A stretch of DNA of 64,000 nt. Source: Arthrobacter crystallopoietes (GTDB lineage: Bacteria > Actinomycetota > Actinomycetes > Actinomycetales > Micrococcaceae). The notes beneath the pieces were generated by a model, which saw only the letters and a list, made by a program, of their open reading frames with translations, was not told the DNA's origin and ran no database searches. The translations under genes were made by a program, and so were the position numbers. Positions 44,977 to 53,804 of the stretch are shown here, one piece after another (positions within the stretch are counted from its first letter, which is position 1; each line of letters begins with the position of its first letter). The stretch covers positions 4,464,001-4,528,000 of the forward strand of contig NZ_CP018863.1 of assembly GCF_002849715.1 (NCBI RefSeq), read 5' to 3'.

Positions 44977-46227
44977 ATGCCCGTTTCTCCCGTCCTGACC
45001 GGACCGCGCAGCAGGCCGCGCGTCCTTTCCAGGCTCCTGCTGCTTGGCCCGGCCTTTGTGGCGGCCATCGCCTATGTTGATCCGGGCAACGTCGCGGCGA
45101 ACCTCACCGCCGGTGCGCAGTATGGCTTCCTGCTGGTGTGGGTGCTGGTTATGGCGAACGCGATGGCGGTTCTGGTCCAGTACCAGTCGGCGAAACTCGG
45201 GTTGGCTACCGGGATGAGTCTTCCGGAAATCCTGGGCAAACGGCTGCCTGCCGGCCGCCGCCGGGCATACTGGCTGCAGGCCGAAGCCGTGGCCGGGGCA
45301 ACGGACATGGCCGAAGTCATCGGTGGCGCCGTCGCGTTGAACCTGTTGTTCGGCCTGCCGTTGCTGGCCGGTGGGGTGATTGTGGGGGCTGCCTCCATGC
45401 TCCTGCTCGCGGTCCAGTCGATGCGGGGCCAGCGTTCGTTCGAGAACATCATTATTGTCCTGCTGGCGGTCATCGCCGGCGGGTTCATGACCGGTTTGTT
45501 CGTCAATCCGCCTGATCCGGGCGAGGCGCTCAGCGGGCTGATCCCCGGCTTCGACGGCACGGCCACCGTGCTGCTGGCGGCCAGCATGCTCGGCGCTACC
45601 GTGATGCCCCATGCGATTTACCTCCACTCGGCGCTGGCCCGGGACCGGCATGGCTACGCCGCGGACCCGGAACAACGTCAGCGGCTGATCCGGGCGACGC
45701 GCTGGGATGTCGTTGGCGCGCTGCTGGTTGCCGGCGCGGTGAATATTGCCATGCTGCTGCTGGCAGCTTCCAGCCTGCGCGGAACGGAAGGCACCGACAC
45801 TATTGCCGGCGCGCATGCCGCGATTACCGACGCGCTGGGCCCGGTCGTCGGAGTGGTCTTCGGGATCGGGCTGCTGGCCTCGGGCCTGGCATCAACATCG
45901 GTGGGCTGTTATGCCGGTGCAACTATCATGGGCGGCCTGCTGCATGTACGCATTCCGTTGCTGCTGCGCAGATTCATTACCCTGATTCCCGCTCTGATCA
46001 TCCTGGGGGCAGGGATCGAGCCCACATGGGCGCTGGTGCTGAGCCAGGTGCTGCTGAGTTTTGGCATACCCTTCGCGCTGATCCCGTTGATCCGCCTGAC
46101 CGGGAACCGCGAGATCATGGGAATCCACGTCGATTCCATCCCGCTCCGCGTGGCCGGCATCGTCAGCGCCGTCCTGATCGTCGGATTGAACTGCGTACTG
46201 ATCGTGCTCACGGTCTCCGGACAGTAG
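44977..46227 (+). CDS. mntH: NRAMP-family Mn2+/divalent metal transporter
   Basis: A 416-residue transporter with eleven helices importing Mn2+ (or Fe2+) with protons. Signatures: YVDPGNVAANL on helix 1 (Asp and Asn metal ligands) and ATVMPHAIYLHSALA on helix 6 (Met ligand, proton-coupled His). It ends soon after helix 11, normal length. ATG 44977 is preferred over TTG 44929 because the upstream part overlaps the promoter; a GAGG element precedes it. A DtxR-type dyad predicts repression when metal is plentiful. Confidence 0.92.
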   Translation: MPVSPVLTGPRSRPRVLSRLLLLGPAFVAAIAYVDPGNVAANLTAGAQYGFLLVWVLVMANAMAVLVQYQSAKLGLATGMSLPEILGKRLPAGRRRAYWLQAEAVAGATDMAEVIGGAVALNLLFGLPLLAGGVIVGAASMLLLAVQSMRGQRSFENIIIVLLAVIAGGFMTGLFVNPPDPGEALSGLIPGFDGTATVLLAASMLGATVMPHAIYLHSALARDRHGYAADPEQRQRLIRATRWDVVGALLVAGAVNIAMLLLAASSLRGTEGTDTIAGAHAAITDALGPVVGVVFGIGLLASGLASTSVGCYAGATIMGGLLHVRIPLLLRRFITLIPALIILGAGIEPTWALVLSQVLLSFGIPFALIPLIRLTGNREIMGIHVDSIPLRVAGIVSAVLIVGLNCVLIVLTVSGQ

Positions 46228-46470
46228 CCGCTGCGCGCTACCGTTCCTCGCGTCAAGATCCCGTCCGGGATATGGAGCGGCAGCAAGTCCTCCAGCCCTT
46301 CATCACGAGGAGAGCCACGAAGCCGCATCCGACTTTCAGCTGCGGCGACGTTTTACTCAGGATTCAACGTTGGTGCAGGTCCTTGTCCACGCATCTGCAC
46401 TGCTTCCGCCTTCCCGCGGCCGGTTCATGGCCGGGATAAGCAGGCCAGGCCTTCATGCCTGTTCTTCCTG

Positions 46471-47034
46471 CTAGGCCGGAGGATCCGATGGCCGGAGGGA
46501 AGAAACCAGCTGCCCGGGCCGCCGGGTGGACACCAGCCAGTACGGCGTGCGGTCGACTTCGTCCGTGATGCCGATTTTGACCACCGGATCGATCCAGCCG
46601 CGGAAGCACATATAGGCGGTCCCGTTGAGTTTCCGCCCACGTTGTGCCGTGGCTTCCTCTGCCTTGTACGCTTCTACGTCCCCGATGAAGCGGCGTTCGA
46701 TTTCGGCCCGTCCGACCCTCAGGGTCAGGTCCGTCACCGTTATGCGGGGAGTGGAAACTGCCAGCAGGACCGTGAGGAGAACGGCGGTGCAGGCGCTTGC
46801 GATGTAGCCCACGGCGAGGTTGATCGGGGCCAGGACCACAATCACCGCGGCTGCCAGGCCTGCGGCGATGAGCCATACTCCCGGGGAAGGCCACAACCGT
46901 TCGTCATACAGCACGTGGGCAGGGGCTGGACCGGCCGTACTGTTCCGTTCGCGGGGTACGGGTTCGGCGGTGCCGGATATGCCGGCGTCCGCTGGCACGG
47001 GTTTTCGGAGTGTTCCTGTGGTTTTCTTTGTCAT
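46471..47034 (-). CDS. DUF3093 membrane protein
   Basis: A 187-residue protein with two closely spaced membrane helices (WLIAAGLAAAVIVVLAPINL, IASACTAVLLTVLLAVS) and a C-terminal DUF3093 domain (YMCFRGWIDPVVKIGI, PYWLVSTRRPGQLV). The family is a common actinobacterial hypothetical of unknown function. ATG 47034 has an AAGGAA site. The N-terminal 45 residues are variable. Confidence 0.85.
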   Translation of the reverse strand: MTKKTTGTLRKPVPADAGISGTAEPVPRERNSTAGPAPAHVLYDERLWPSPGVWLIAAGLAAAVIVVLAPINLAVGYIASACTAVLLTVLLAVSTPRITVTDLTLRVGRAEIERRFIGDVEAYKAEEATAQRGRKLNGTAYMCFRGWIDPVVKIGITDEVDRTPYWLVSTRRPGQLVSSLRPSDPPA

Positions 47035-47157
47035 CGTGACGGGTTCCTTGCGTTGGAGGGATGTTGCAGGCCGGGACCGCTGACCGGGGTGTGGACGCGG
47101 TTTCGGGAAGCGGCGTCCGGTGCCGCGGTCCCGCACCGGCCGGGCGTGCCGGAAGCA

Positions 47158-47469
47158 TCAGTTCGGGCTGGAGGCCGTGGTGTGCGGGAGAGCCTGCGTG
47201 TTGCGCACGTGGGCGGGTTCGGGTTCCTGCGCCGCTGCATTGTGCCGGGGTACGGCCGGGGTGTGCTGTTCGGTGATCATTTCCCGGTAGCGGACCCGGC
47301 GGATGCGTTTGGCCATGGAGCGCATCAGCAGCACGATGGCCAGCACCATGAAGAAGGTTGCGAAGAATCCGAGCGCTCCGGGGGTGACCTGGTCGGGGTC
47401 GAGGCCGGGGCGGAGCTTGGTTTCCTGGTCCGGGAACGGGTTGGTGACGCCAAGGATGAGGTGTTTCAT
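47158..47469 (-). CDS. small membrane protein downstream of DUF3105
   Basis: A 103-residue protein with one membrane helix (LGFFATFFMVLAIVLLMRSM), preceded by about 33 polar residues and followed by a basic RIRRVRYRE stretch and a low-complexity tail. Similar single-helix proteins occur beside many actinobacterial genes; no function is known. ATG with GGAGAAACC upstream. It follows the DUF3105 gene at 75 bp and may be co-transcribed. Confidence 0.65.
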   Translation of the reverse strand: MKHLILGVTNPFPDQETKLRPGLDPDQVTPGALGFFATFFMVLAIVLLMRSMAKRIRRVRYREMITEQHTPAVPRHNAAAQEPEPAHVRNTQALPHTTASSPN

Positions 47470-47544
47470 AGGGGTTTCTCCTGCGATGGAAGTGGTACGC
47501 CGTGGGTCTGTGGCATGACACGGCGGGTACAGGTGGGGTCTGTT

Positions 47545-48171
47545 TCAGCCGGTGGCTGCACCGGTGCAGGTAGCGCCGGGTTCGGGTGCCTGGGGGTTTT
47601 GGGAGTATTTGATGATGAAGGGTTCGATGCGTTCGTCCTCGGCGTCCTGGACTTCGAGCCGCACGTTCCATGCCGTGGCGGTGACCGGCTCGGACTGGCC
47701 TGGTGTGGGGCTGAGCAGGACCGAGGGGTAGCTGGCGGCGATGTCCTCGAGCTGCCGGAGTTCCTTCTCCGGGAGGTTTGGATGGTAGGTCAGCAGGACA
47801 GCGCCGTGTTCGAGCGCGTGCAGGGCAAGGCTCTCTTCCACGGGTGCGGCGTAGGTGGTGCAAGCGGTTTCGGCACGGGCATGGTAGTTTCCGGCGGCCT
47901 CCTGCTTGTCCCCTGTCGTGGCCCCGGCTTGCGGCGACGGGACGGTGTAGGGCTGGATTCCTTCAATAGGACGTTGTGCGGCGCCTTCGATTGCTGCCTG
48001 GCGCTGGGCCTGTCCTGCCACGGCCGTGATGATGACGGCTGCGGCTGCGGCGGTTGTCAGGGCACCGGTGCCGTAGGCGAACATTCTCCGTCGGCGGACA
48101 GCACGGTTGCGGGTGCGGGTTTGCGCAAGTTCCAAAGCACGGTCGAGGTCATGGTTTTCTGATGGGTACAC
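47545..48171 (-). CDS. second DUF3105 membrane-anchored protein
   Basis: A 208-residue protein: basic N-terminus, membrane helix (FAYGTGALTTAAAAAVIITAV) and DUF3105 domain with CTTYAAPVEES, LHALEHGAVLLTYHP and PGATCTG. It shares the Cys and HALEHGAV features with the protein at 44062 but is otherwise divergent. GTG start. The two copies flank the NRAMP/DUF3093 region. Confidence 0.85.
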   Translation of the reverse strand: MYPSENHDLDRALELAQTRTRNRAVRRRRMFAYGTGALTTAAAAAVIITAVAGQAQRQAAIEGAAQRPIEGIQPYTVPSPQAGATTGDKQEAAGNYHARAETACTTYAAPVEESLALHALEHGAVLLTYHPNLPEKELRQLEDIAASYPSVLLSPTPGQSEPVTATAWNVRLEVQDAEDERIEPFIIKYSQNPQAPEPGATCTGAATG

Positions 48172-48358
48172 GCTGGTCCTGGTAGATCATTTGCCGTTAC
48201 GGCGTGCCGGCAGCAGGGCTGGTGGCATCGTCCGGTGGTGCGGCCATGGCCGGTGCCGCGTCTGGGCAGGATGCTCGAAGCAACTATCCCGGGCGCGGTT
48301 TCCGGCGTGATGCGGACACGGATTTCGGGCGGACATGGTGGAAGCCACCGGGCGCGTG

Positions 48359-48802
48359 TCAGGTCCGGCTGATGGAAAGCCGGTGCAGTGAAGGGGGTTC
48401 CGCGGCGAACGGCAGGCCCGGGTTTGGTCCCGGGGCGGAGTACGGGCCGTATCCTGGAACAGGTGTCCCGGTGCCGGCCGGCACGGGGAACAGTGTTGTG
48501 GCGGGATTCGCGATGAGGCACTGCTCGCCGGCACCGGATTCGGCCGGACAGACGCCCGGGTGCGCGTCGGCAGGGGGAACAACGCGCTGGTCTTCTTCCG
48601 CGGTTGCGTGCTGGGAAGGGCCGGATGAGATCATGCCGGCCTGGTTTGCGGGGTGGAGCTCGGCGGCGGATGCCGTAGCGGGCCCGTTCCACAGGTGCAG
48701 TCCCAGAAGCGAAACGACCAGCACGATCAGCAGGACGGCAGCACGCCATCCGGACGGAACGGCAAGGAATGCCGATCCGGGGAACGCGCTTGTTTGCCTC
48801 AT
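48359..48802 (-). CDS. DUF6153-like exported protein
   Basis: A 147-residue protein. A membrane helix (WRAAVLLIVLVVSLLGLHLW) is followed by an outer part with AAELHPANQAG, HATAEEDQ and a two-Cys segment VCPAESGAGEQC. This order resembles DUF6153 proteins, whose His/Cys region may bind metal. The ATG at 48802 has a GGGAGG site; the longer upstream frame is not favoured. Assignment from pattern only. Confidence 0.65.
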   Translation of the reverse strand: MRQTSAFPGSAFLAVPSGWRAAVLLIVLVVSLLGLHLWNGPATASAAELHPANQAGMISSGPSQHATAEEDQRVVPPADAHPGVCPAESGAGEQCLIANPATTLFPVPAGTGTPVPGYGPYSAPGPNPGLPFAAEPPSLHRLSISRT

Positions 48803-48886
48803 GCTGCCTCCCATCGTTTCAGTGCCCCTAACAGGATAAGCCGGATGCCGCCGCCTGCCTGACACTCCGGCTGCCGGTGGGTTTCC

Positions 48887-49327
48887 TCAGGTATCGGTCC
48901 CGGTCCTGGGCTGCAGGAAGGCGCCCAGGACGAACGCCGCCACCCCTGCCGTGACGAAGATGTCGGCGAGGTTGAAGGTGGGAAACCAGCCGGTGTGCAG
49001 GTAGTCAACGACACCGCGCCCGTCGAGCCGGTCGATGAAGTTGCCCAGGGCGCCGCCCAGCAGCAGTCCCGCGCCGGCCCGGGACATCCGGGCCATGGTG
49101 GGTGCCGACGAGAGGGCGTACCAAGCCAGGCCCGCAATGATCAGGCCGGTGGCTGCGATGATCACCCAGTCAGGCAGATCCGCGCCGAAGCTGAACGCAA
49201 CCCCTGGGTTGTACAGCAGCCGGAAATTGATTACCCCCAGATCGATCAGTTTCCCGCCGGAGAGCAGTGCCTCGGCCGCTGCCTTGACGGCCAGGTCTGC
49301 GCCGGCCAGCACCGCCGCCCAGACCAA
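48887..49327 (-). CDS. lspA: lipoprotein signal peptidase with unclear start
   Basis: LspA cleaves signal peptides of lipidated prolipoproteins. This frame has the catalytic aspartates in GGALGNFIDRLDGRG and FPTFNLADIFVTAG, the YNPGVAFSFG motif, and four helices. The only in-frame start is TTG 49327. An ATG at 49400 overlapping the upstream ATPase stop (MSAESTPRAGKTGPVR) looks like the natural LspA start but runs in another frame, implying a one-base indel near 49360. With lgt at 38171 it gives the island its own lipoprotein-processing pair. Confidence 0.83.
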   Translation of the reverse strand: MVWAAVLAGADLAVKAAAEALLSGGKLIDLGVINFRLLYNPGVAFSFGADLPDWVIIAATGLIIAGLAWYALSSAPTMARMSRAGAGLLLGGALGNFIDRLDGRGVVDYLHTGWFPTFNLADIFVTAGVAAFVLGAFLQPRTGTDT

Positions 49328-49396
49328 GAGTTCTACCCGGACCCGGCGGCCGGCGTACCGGACCGGTTTTCCCGGCCCGGGGCGTGGATTCGGCGC

Positions 49397-51349
49397 TCAT
49401 GCTGCCGGTTCCAGCGCGCGAGTCTTCGCCGGAGCGAGGACGGTTTTGCGGCTGATCCGGCCGGCCCGGACGCCGTTGGCGATGACGACGATTTCCGCCA
49501 GTTCGTGCACCAACACGACGGCGGCCAGTCCGAGCACCCCGAACAGGGCCAACGGGATCAACACGGCGATCAGCAGCAGGGACATGCCGACGTTCTGCAG
49601 CATGATGCCCCGGGTCCGGCGTGCGTGGTCGAGTACCTGGGGCAGGTGGTTCAGGTCTTCGCCCATCAGCGCAATGTCGGCGGTCTCGATGGCCACGTCG
49701 GTGCCCATGACGCCCATCGCGATGCCGGTATCGGCGGTGGCCAGGGCGGGGGCGTCGTTGACGCCGTCGCCGACCATCGCAGTGGGCATGCGTGATTTGA
49801 GCATGCGGATGATCTCTGCCTTGTCCTCGGGGCGGAGGTCGGCGTGGACTTCGCTGATGCCGGCGGCCTTGGCCAGGGCGGTGGCGGTGATGGTGTTGTC
49901 GCCGGTGAGCATGGCCGTGGTGTACCCGGCCTTGGTGAGCCGGGCAATGACTTCGCGGGCTTCGGGACGCAGTTCATCGCGGACCGCGACGGCGCCGATG
50001 ACCCGGCCCTCTTCCTCGATCAGGACGGCGGTGGCACCATCGTGCTGCATCCGCTCCACGTCGGCAGCCAGAATCCCCGGATCGATCCAGCCCGGACGGC
50101 CAAGGCGGAGGCGTTTGCCGTCGAACCTGCCTTCGAGGCCGGCGCCGGGAACGCTGTCCACGTCAGTGACGGCGGTCCGCTCGCCGGTTGCGGCGAGGAT
50201 CGCGCGGGCCAGAGGGTGTTCGCTGCGGGCCTCGAGCCCGGCGGCGAGGGCGAGGACGTGCTCCCTGGTGACGCCGTCGACCGAGGCGACGTCGACGACG
50301 GCTGGCCGGTTGCGGGTGAGGGTGCCGGTCTTATCCAGGGCGATGGTGCGGATTTTCCCGAGGGTTTCCAGTGCGCCGCCTCCCTTGATCAGGACACCGA
50401 TGCGGCTCGCGGCCCCGACGGAGGCCACGACCGTGACGGGTACGGAGATCGCCAGGGCGCAGGGCGAGGCGGCGACGAGGACAACGAGGGCGCGTTCGAA
50501 CCAGAGCAGCGGTTCGCCGACCAGGAAGCCGAACGCGGTGATCAGGGCGGCGGCGACCAGGATGCCGGGGACGAGCTTGCCGGCGATGGCGTCTGCCAGG
50601 CGCTGGCCGGGGCCCTTGCGGGATTGCTCGGCTTCAACGATATGCACGATCCGGGCCAGCGAGTTGTTCTCCGCCGTGCTGGTGACTTCGACTTCGAGCG
50701 GTCCCGTACCGTTGATGGACCCGGCATAGACTTCGGTTCCCAAACCGGCTTCGACCGGCACGGATTCCCCGGTCAGCGCGGACATATCCAGGGAGCTGCG
50801 GCCGCGGGTGATCAGCCCGTCGGTGGCCAGGCGTTCGCCGGGACGGACGATCATCAGGTCTCCGGGCACGAGCTCGGCGGGGGCAAGCGTGGTCTCGTAA
50901 CCGTCCCGCAGCACGGTGGCTTCGGCCGGGACCAGGTCGAGCAGGGCGCGCAACCCGCGGCGGGTTTTCGCCAGCGAGTATTCCTCAAGTCCCTCGGAAA
51001 TCGCGTAGAGGAAGGCCAGCATGGCAGCTTCCTCTACCTGCCCGAGGGCGACTGCGCCGGCCGCGGCGAGGGTCATCAGGGTGCCGACCCCGATTTTGCC
51101 CTTCGCCAGGCGCTTCAGCGTGGAGGGAACGAAGGTCCAGGCGGCGAGCAGCAGCGCCACGATTTCCAGGGACAAGGCAACCCATGGCTGGCCGTCCGCC
51201 AGGGAGATGATCCACGCGGCCAGCAGCAGGACACCTGCGGCCGCCGCGGCGCGGACTTCGGTCACGTGCCCGAACTTCACGGGCTCGGGATCCGCTGCCG
51301 CTGCCCCGGACCGTGGTTCCTCGTCATGGTTGCAGCAGGCGTCGCTCAT
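49397..51349 (-). CDS. P1B-4-type metal-exporting ATPase (Co/Zn/Cd)
   Basis: A 650-residue P1B ATPase without an HMA domain; a short DACCNHDEE Cys/His lead replaces it. The membrane motif is SPC (LVAASPCALAIS), and the last helices carry HELAEIVVIANGVRAG, a pair typical of the P1B-4 (CzcP/CtpD-like) group transporting Co2+, Zn2+ or Cd2+. Core motifs: [21 protein letters not shown]. The ATG overlaps the stop of the ArsR gene upstream, so repressor and pump are one operon. Confidence 0.92.
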   Translation of the reverse strand: MSDACCNHDEEPRSGAAAADPEPVKFGHVTEVRAAAAAGVLLLAAWIISLADGQPWVALSLEIVALLLAAWTFVPSTLKRLAKGKIGVGTLMTLAAAGAVALGQVEEAAMLAFLYAISEGLEEYSLAKTRRGLRALLDLVPAEATVLRDGYETTLAPAELVPGDLMIVRPGERLATDGLITRGRSSLDMSALTGESVPVEAGLGTEVYAGSINGTGPLEVEVTSTAENNSLARIVHIVEAEQSRKGPGQRLADAIAGKLVPGILVAAALITAFGFLVGEPLLWFERALVVLVAASPCALAISVPVTVVASVGAASRIGVLIKGGGALETLGKIRTIALDKTGTLTRNRPAVVDVASVDGVTREHVLALAAGLEARSEHPLARAILAATGERTAVTDVDSVPGAGLEGRFDGKRLRLGRPGWIDPGILAADVERMQHDGATAVLIEEEGRVIGAVAVRDELRPEAREVIARLTKAGYTTAMLTGDNTITATALAKAAGISEVHADLRPEDKAEIIRMLKSRMPTAMVGDGVNDAPALATADTGIAMGVMGTDVAIETADIALMGEDLNHLPQVLDHARRTRGIMLQNVGMSLLLIAVLIPLALFGVLGLAAVVLVHELAEIVVIANGVRAGRISRKTVLAPAKTRALEPAA

Positions 51350-51738
51350 CGCGCATTCTCCTTCGCAACGCGTGCACCGGCGGCGCGGGTTGCGTCGATG
51401 CCGTAGTTCGGGCACAGGCTGACCGCGTTGCCGGTGGCGGCCAGGAGGACCTCGGCCTGGGCGAGCATGTCCATCAGTTCCGGACGGGTCAGCGAGTAGT
51501 ACACGCTGCGCCCCTGGGCGCGTCCGTCCACCAGCCCGCAGTCGCGCAGGCACGCAACATGTGCCGACACCGTGGACTGGGCCAGGCCGAGTTCACCGGT
51601 GAGATCGCCCACACGCGCTTCGCCCCGGGCCAGCCGCTTCACAATCGCGAGCCGAGTCGGATCGCTGAGAGAATGGAACAGGGCCGCCGCCGGATCCAGG
51701 CCAGAAGCGGCATCACCGCAGGAATCATTGATCGTCAT
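51346..51738 (-). CDS. ArsR/SmtB-family metal-sensing repressor
   Basis: A 130-residue winged-helix protein of the ArsR/SmtB family: LFHSLSDPTRLAIVKRLA, VGDLTGELGLAQSTVSAHVACLRDCGLV (split) and GRSVYYSLT. The ACLRDCGL segment holds two Cys on the recognition-helix side, as in CmtR and related Cd/Pb sensors. A C-terminal SLCPNYG adds a Cys. First gene of the P1B-4 ATPase operon and divergent from the CmtR-like gene. Likely derepressed by Zn/Cd/Co/Pb. Confidence 0.9.
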   Translation of the reverse strand: MTINDSCGDAASGLDPAAALFHSLSDPTRLAIVKRLARGEARVGDLTGELGLAQSTVSAHVACLRDCGLVDGRAQGRSVYYSLTRPELMDMLAQAEVLLAATGNAVSLCPNYGIDATRAAGARVAKENAR

Positions 51739-51822
51739 ACAACGATGATAAAAAAACCGTCGATCATTTGCGCCGTTCCGCCAGGAATGACTGAATTCAG
51801 AAAATTCTGTATGGTTTGGGCC
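51739..51822. promoter_or_regulatory. divergent promoter region for two ArsR-family genes
   Basis: This 84-bp AT-rich gap separates two divergent repressor genes and must hold both promoters and operators. AACGATGAT and GTCGATCATT half-sites around 51742-51770 and GAATTCAGAAAATTCTG around 51794-51810 are candidate operators. Confidence 0.5.
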
Positions 51823-52182
51823 ATGAGGATTCTCTCCACCACTGATGTGCTGGCGCGGTTCGGCAAGGCCCTGGCCGATCCGACCCGTGCCGCCGTGCTG
51901 CTGGAACTGCGCAACGGACCGGCGTTCCCCTCGGACCTTGCCGATCAGATCGGTGTCAGCCGGCAGACCCTGTCCAACCATCTGGCGTGCCTGCGCGACT
52001 GCGGGCTGGTGGTTGCCGAACCGGCCGGCCGCCGGATGAGTTACGAACTCTCCGACCCGAAGCTGGCCCACGCGCTTGGGGACCTGTTGAGCACCATCCT
52101 CACGGTCGAGCCCGTCTGCAGCTGCGAGAACCCCGGCTGCGACGCCGCTGACCCAGCCCATTCCGTGGAGGCCGGGACGTGA
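51823..52182 (+). CDS. CmtR-like ArsR-family repressor
   Basis: A 119-residue repressor very like M. tuberculosis CmtR: FGKALADPTRAAVLLEL, LSNHLACLRDCGLVV and the C-terminal AHALGDLLSTILTVEPVCSCENPGC (split). CmtR senses Cd/Pb with two Cys in the CLRxCG segment and one in the tail; all have equivalents here, with extra Cys in CSCENPGC. The GTG of the CDF gene overlaps its stop, so it probably controls that exporter. Confidence 0.88.
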   Translation: MRILSTTDVLARFGKALADPTRAAVLLELRNGPAFPSDLADQIGVSRQTLSNHLACLRDCGLVVAEPAGRRMSYELSDPKLAHALGDLLSTILTVEPVCSCENPGCDAADPAHSVEAGT

Positions 52183-53096
52183 GCGGGCACGACCACGACC
52201 ACGGCGCACTGGCCAGAGGCCGGCGCAGCAAACTTGCGGTGGTCTTCGCCCTCACGGCAACGGTCATGGTCGCCGAGATCATCGGCGCCCTGGTCTCGGG
52301 AAGCCTTGCCCTGCTGGCCGACGCCGGGCACATGTTCACCGACTCCGCAGGCCTGTTGATCGCCCTGCTGGCGGCGACGCTGGCACTCAAACCCGCTACC
52401 GGGAAGCGGACCTGGGGATACAAGCGGGTCGAAATCATCGCGGCAGCCGGCCAGGCTGCCTTGCTGCTGGCCGTGGGCGGGTTCATCCTCTACGAGGGTA
52501 TCCGGCGGCTGATCGATCCTCCCGAAGTCGAATCGGGGGCGATGCTCTGGTTCGGCATTATCGGCCTGGCCGGCAACCTCATCGGCCTGATCATCCTGGC
52601 CGCGGACCGGCGCAGCAATCTGAATATGAAGGCCGCGTTCCTGGAAGTCCTCAACGACGCCCTCGTCTCCGCCGCCGTCATCATCTCCGCGATCATCATC
52701 GCCGCCACAGGCTGGACCCGCGCGGACGCCATCGTCTCCCTGCTGATCGGTGCCCTGATCATCCCCCGGACCCTGGTCCTGCTCCGGGACACGATCGACG
52801 TGCTGATGGAATCCGCGCCCCGGGGACTTGACCTTGACCAGGTCCGCCGGAGCCTCCTCGCCCTGCCCCACGTCATCGACGTCCATGACCTGCACGCCTC
52901 CCGCGTCGACTCCGACACCCCCGTGCTCAGCGCCCACGTCACCGTCCGCGACTCCTGCCTCACCGCGGAGCACATGGCCATTGTGCTGGCCGATCTGCAG
53001 ACCTGCGTCGCGGATGATTTCGCGGTCTCCATCGAACACTCCACCTTCCAGATTGAACCGGCCTCCCACCGCGGGTCAGAGACCATCAGCCACTAA
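52179..53096 (+). CDS. cation diffusion facilitator (CzcD/ZitB-like)
   Basis: A 305-residue CDF exporter with six helices and a His-rich start (SGHDHDHG). The metal site of helix 2 is in SLALLADAGHMFTDSAGL (His and Asp of the HxxxD motif). The helix 5 site reads FLEVLNDALVSAAVI, with Asp kept but the usual His replaced by Val/Leu-type residues (one ligand altered). The C-terminal domain is the cytosolic ferredoxin-like fold. Exports Zn/Cd/Co out of the cell; coupled to the CmtR-like gene. Confidence 0.9.
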   Translation: MSGHDHDHGALARGRRSKLAVVFALTATVMVAEIIGALVSGSLALLADAGHMFTDSAGLLIALLAATLALKPATGKRTWGYKRVEIIAAAGQAALLLAVGGFILYEGIRRLIDPPEVESGAMLWFGIIGLAGNLIGLIILAADRRSNLNMKAAFLEVLNDALVSAAVIISAIIIAATGWTRADAIVSLLIGALIIPRTLVLLRDTIDVLMESAPRGLDLDQVRRSLLALPHVIDVHDLHASRVDSDTPVLSAHVTVRDSCLTAEHMAIVLADLQTCVADDFAVSIEHSTFQIEPASHRGSETISH

Positions 53097-53123
53097 CGGC
53101 CCACCCGATAGAACAGGAAACAC

Positions 53124-53801
53124 GTGAGCACGAGCACTACCGGCATGGACAAAACGAAGAAAGCGAAAATCTTTCTCTGGATTCTTCTGGGCCTGATCGT
53201 CGTCGGCGGCATCGTCGGATTCACCCTCATGAAGAACTCCCTCACCGCTGCCGAACCCACCGACGGCGGCCAGGTCGTACGCGAAAACAGCCGGGTCCTC
53301 TCCCAGGCCCCGGACGAGAAGGCGCAGTTCGTCGAATTTCTGGACTTCGAATGCGAATCCTGCCTCGCGGCCTACCCCTTCGTGGAAGAACTGCGCGCCG
53401 AGTACGGCGACACGGTCACCTTCATCAACAGGTATTTCCCGCTGCCCGGGCACAAGAACTCCATGAACGCCGCCCTGTCCGTGGAAGCCGCCGCGCAGCA
53501 GGGCCAGTACGAGGCGATGTACCGCAAGATGTTCGACACCCAGAAACAGTGGGGTGAATCCGCCGACGATCAGAGCGCACTGTTCCGCACCTACGCCGAG
53601 GACCTGGGCCTGGACATGGCCGCTTACGACGCCGCGGTCGCCGACCCGGCCACCAAGGAGCGGATCGAAGCCGACAAGGCCGACGGGCAGGCCTTGGGCG
53701 TGTCGGGCACACCCACCTTCTACCTGGACGGAAAACTGCTCGAGCCCAAGTCCCTCGAAGAATTCCGGTCCCTCGTCGAGGCCGCAGCCAACGGCTCCTG
53801 A
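53124..53801 (+). CDS. DsbA-like membrane-anchored thiol oxidoreductase
   Basis: A 225-residue protein: a membrane anchor (IFLWILLGLIVVGGIVGFTL), then a thioredoxin fold of the DsbA type with active site FECESC (about residue 75-80) and cis-Pro loop VSGTPTFYLDG (about 194-204). It should act outside the membrane on disulfides, perhaps of cuproproteins encoded next to it; the VKOR at 59181 could reoxidise it. GTG start with AGGAAAC. Closely followed by ctaG. Confidence 0.9.
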   Translation: MSTSTTGMDKTKKAKIFLWILLGLIVVGGIVGFTLMKNSLTAAEPTDGGQVVRENSRVLSQAPDEKAQFVEFLDFECESCLAAYPFVEELRAEYGDTVTFINRYFPLPGHKNSMNAALSVEAAAQQGQYEAMYRKMFDTQKQWGESADDQSALFRTYAEDLGLDMAAYDAAVADPATKERIEADKADGQALGVSGTPTFYLDGKLLEPKSLEEFRSLVEAAANGS

Positions 53802-53804
53802 CCT

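Noticed and set aside
49844..51406. 520-codon plus-strand frame opposite the P1B-4 ATPase
   Set aside because: Antisense shadow, Gly/Asp-rich, with no starts or neighbours that support it.
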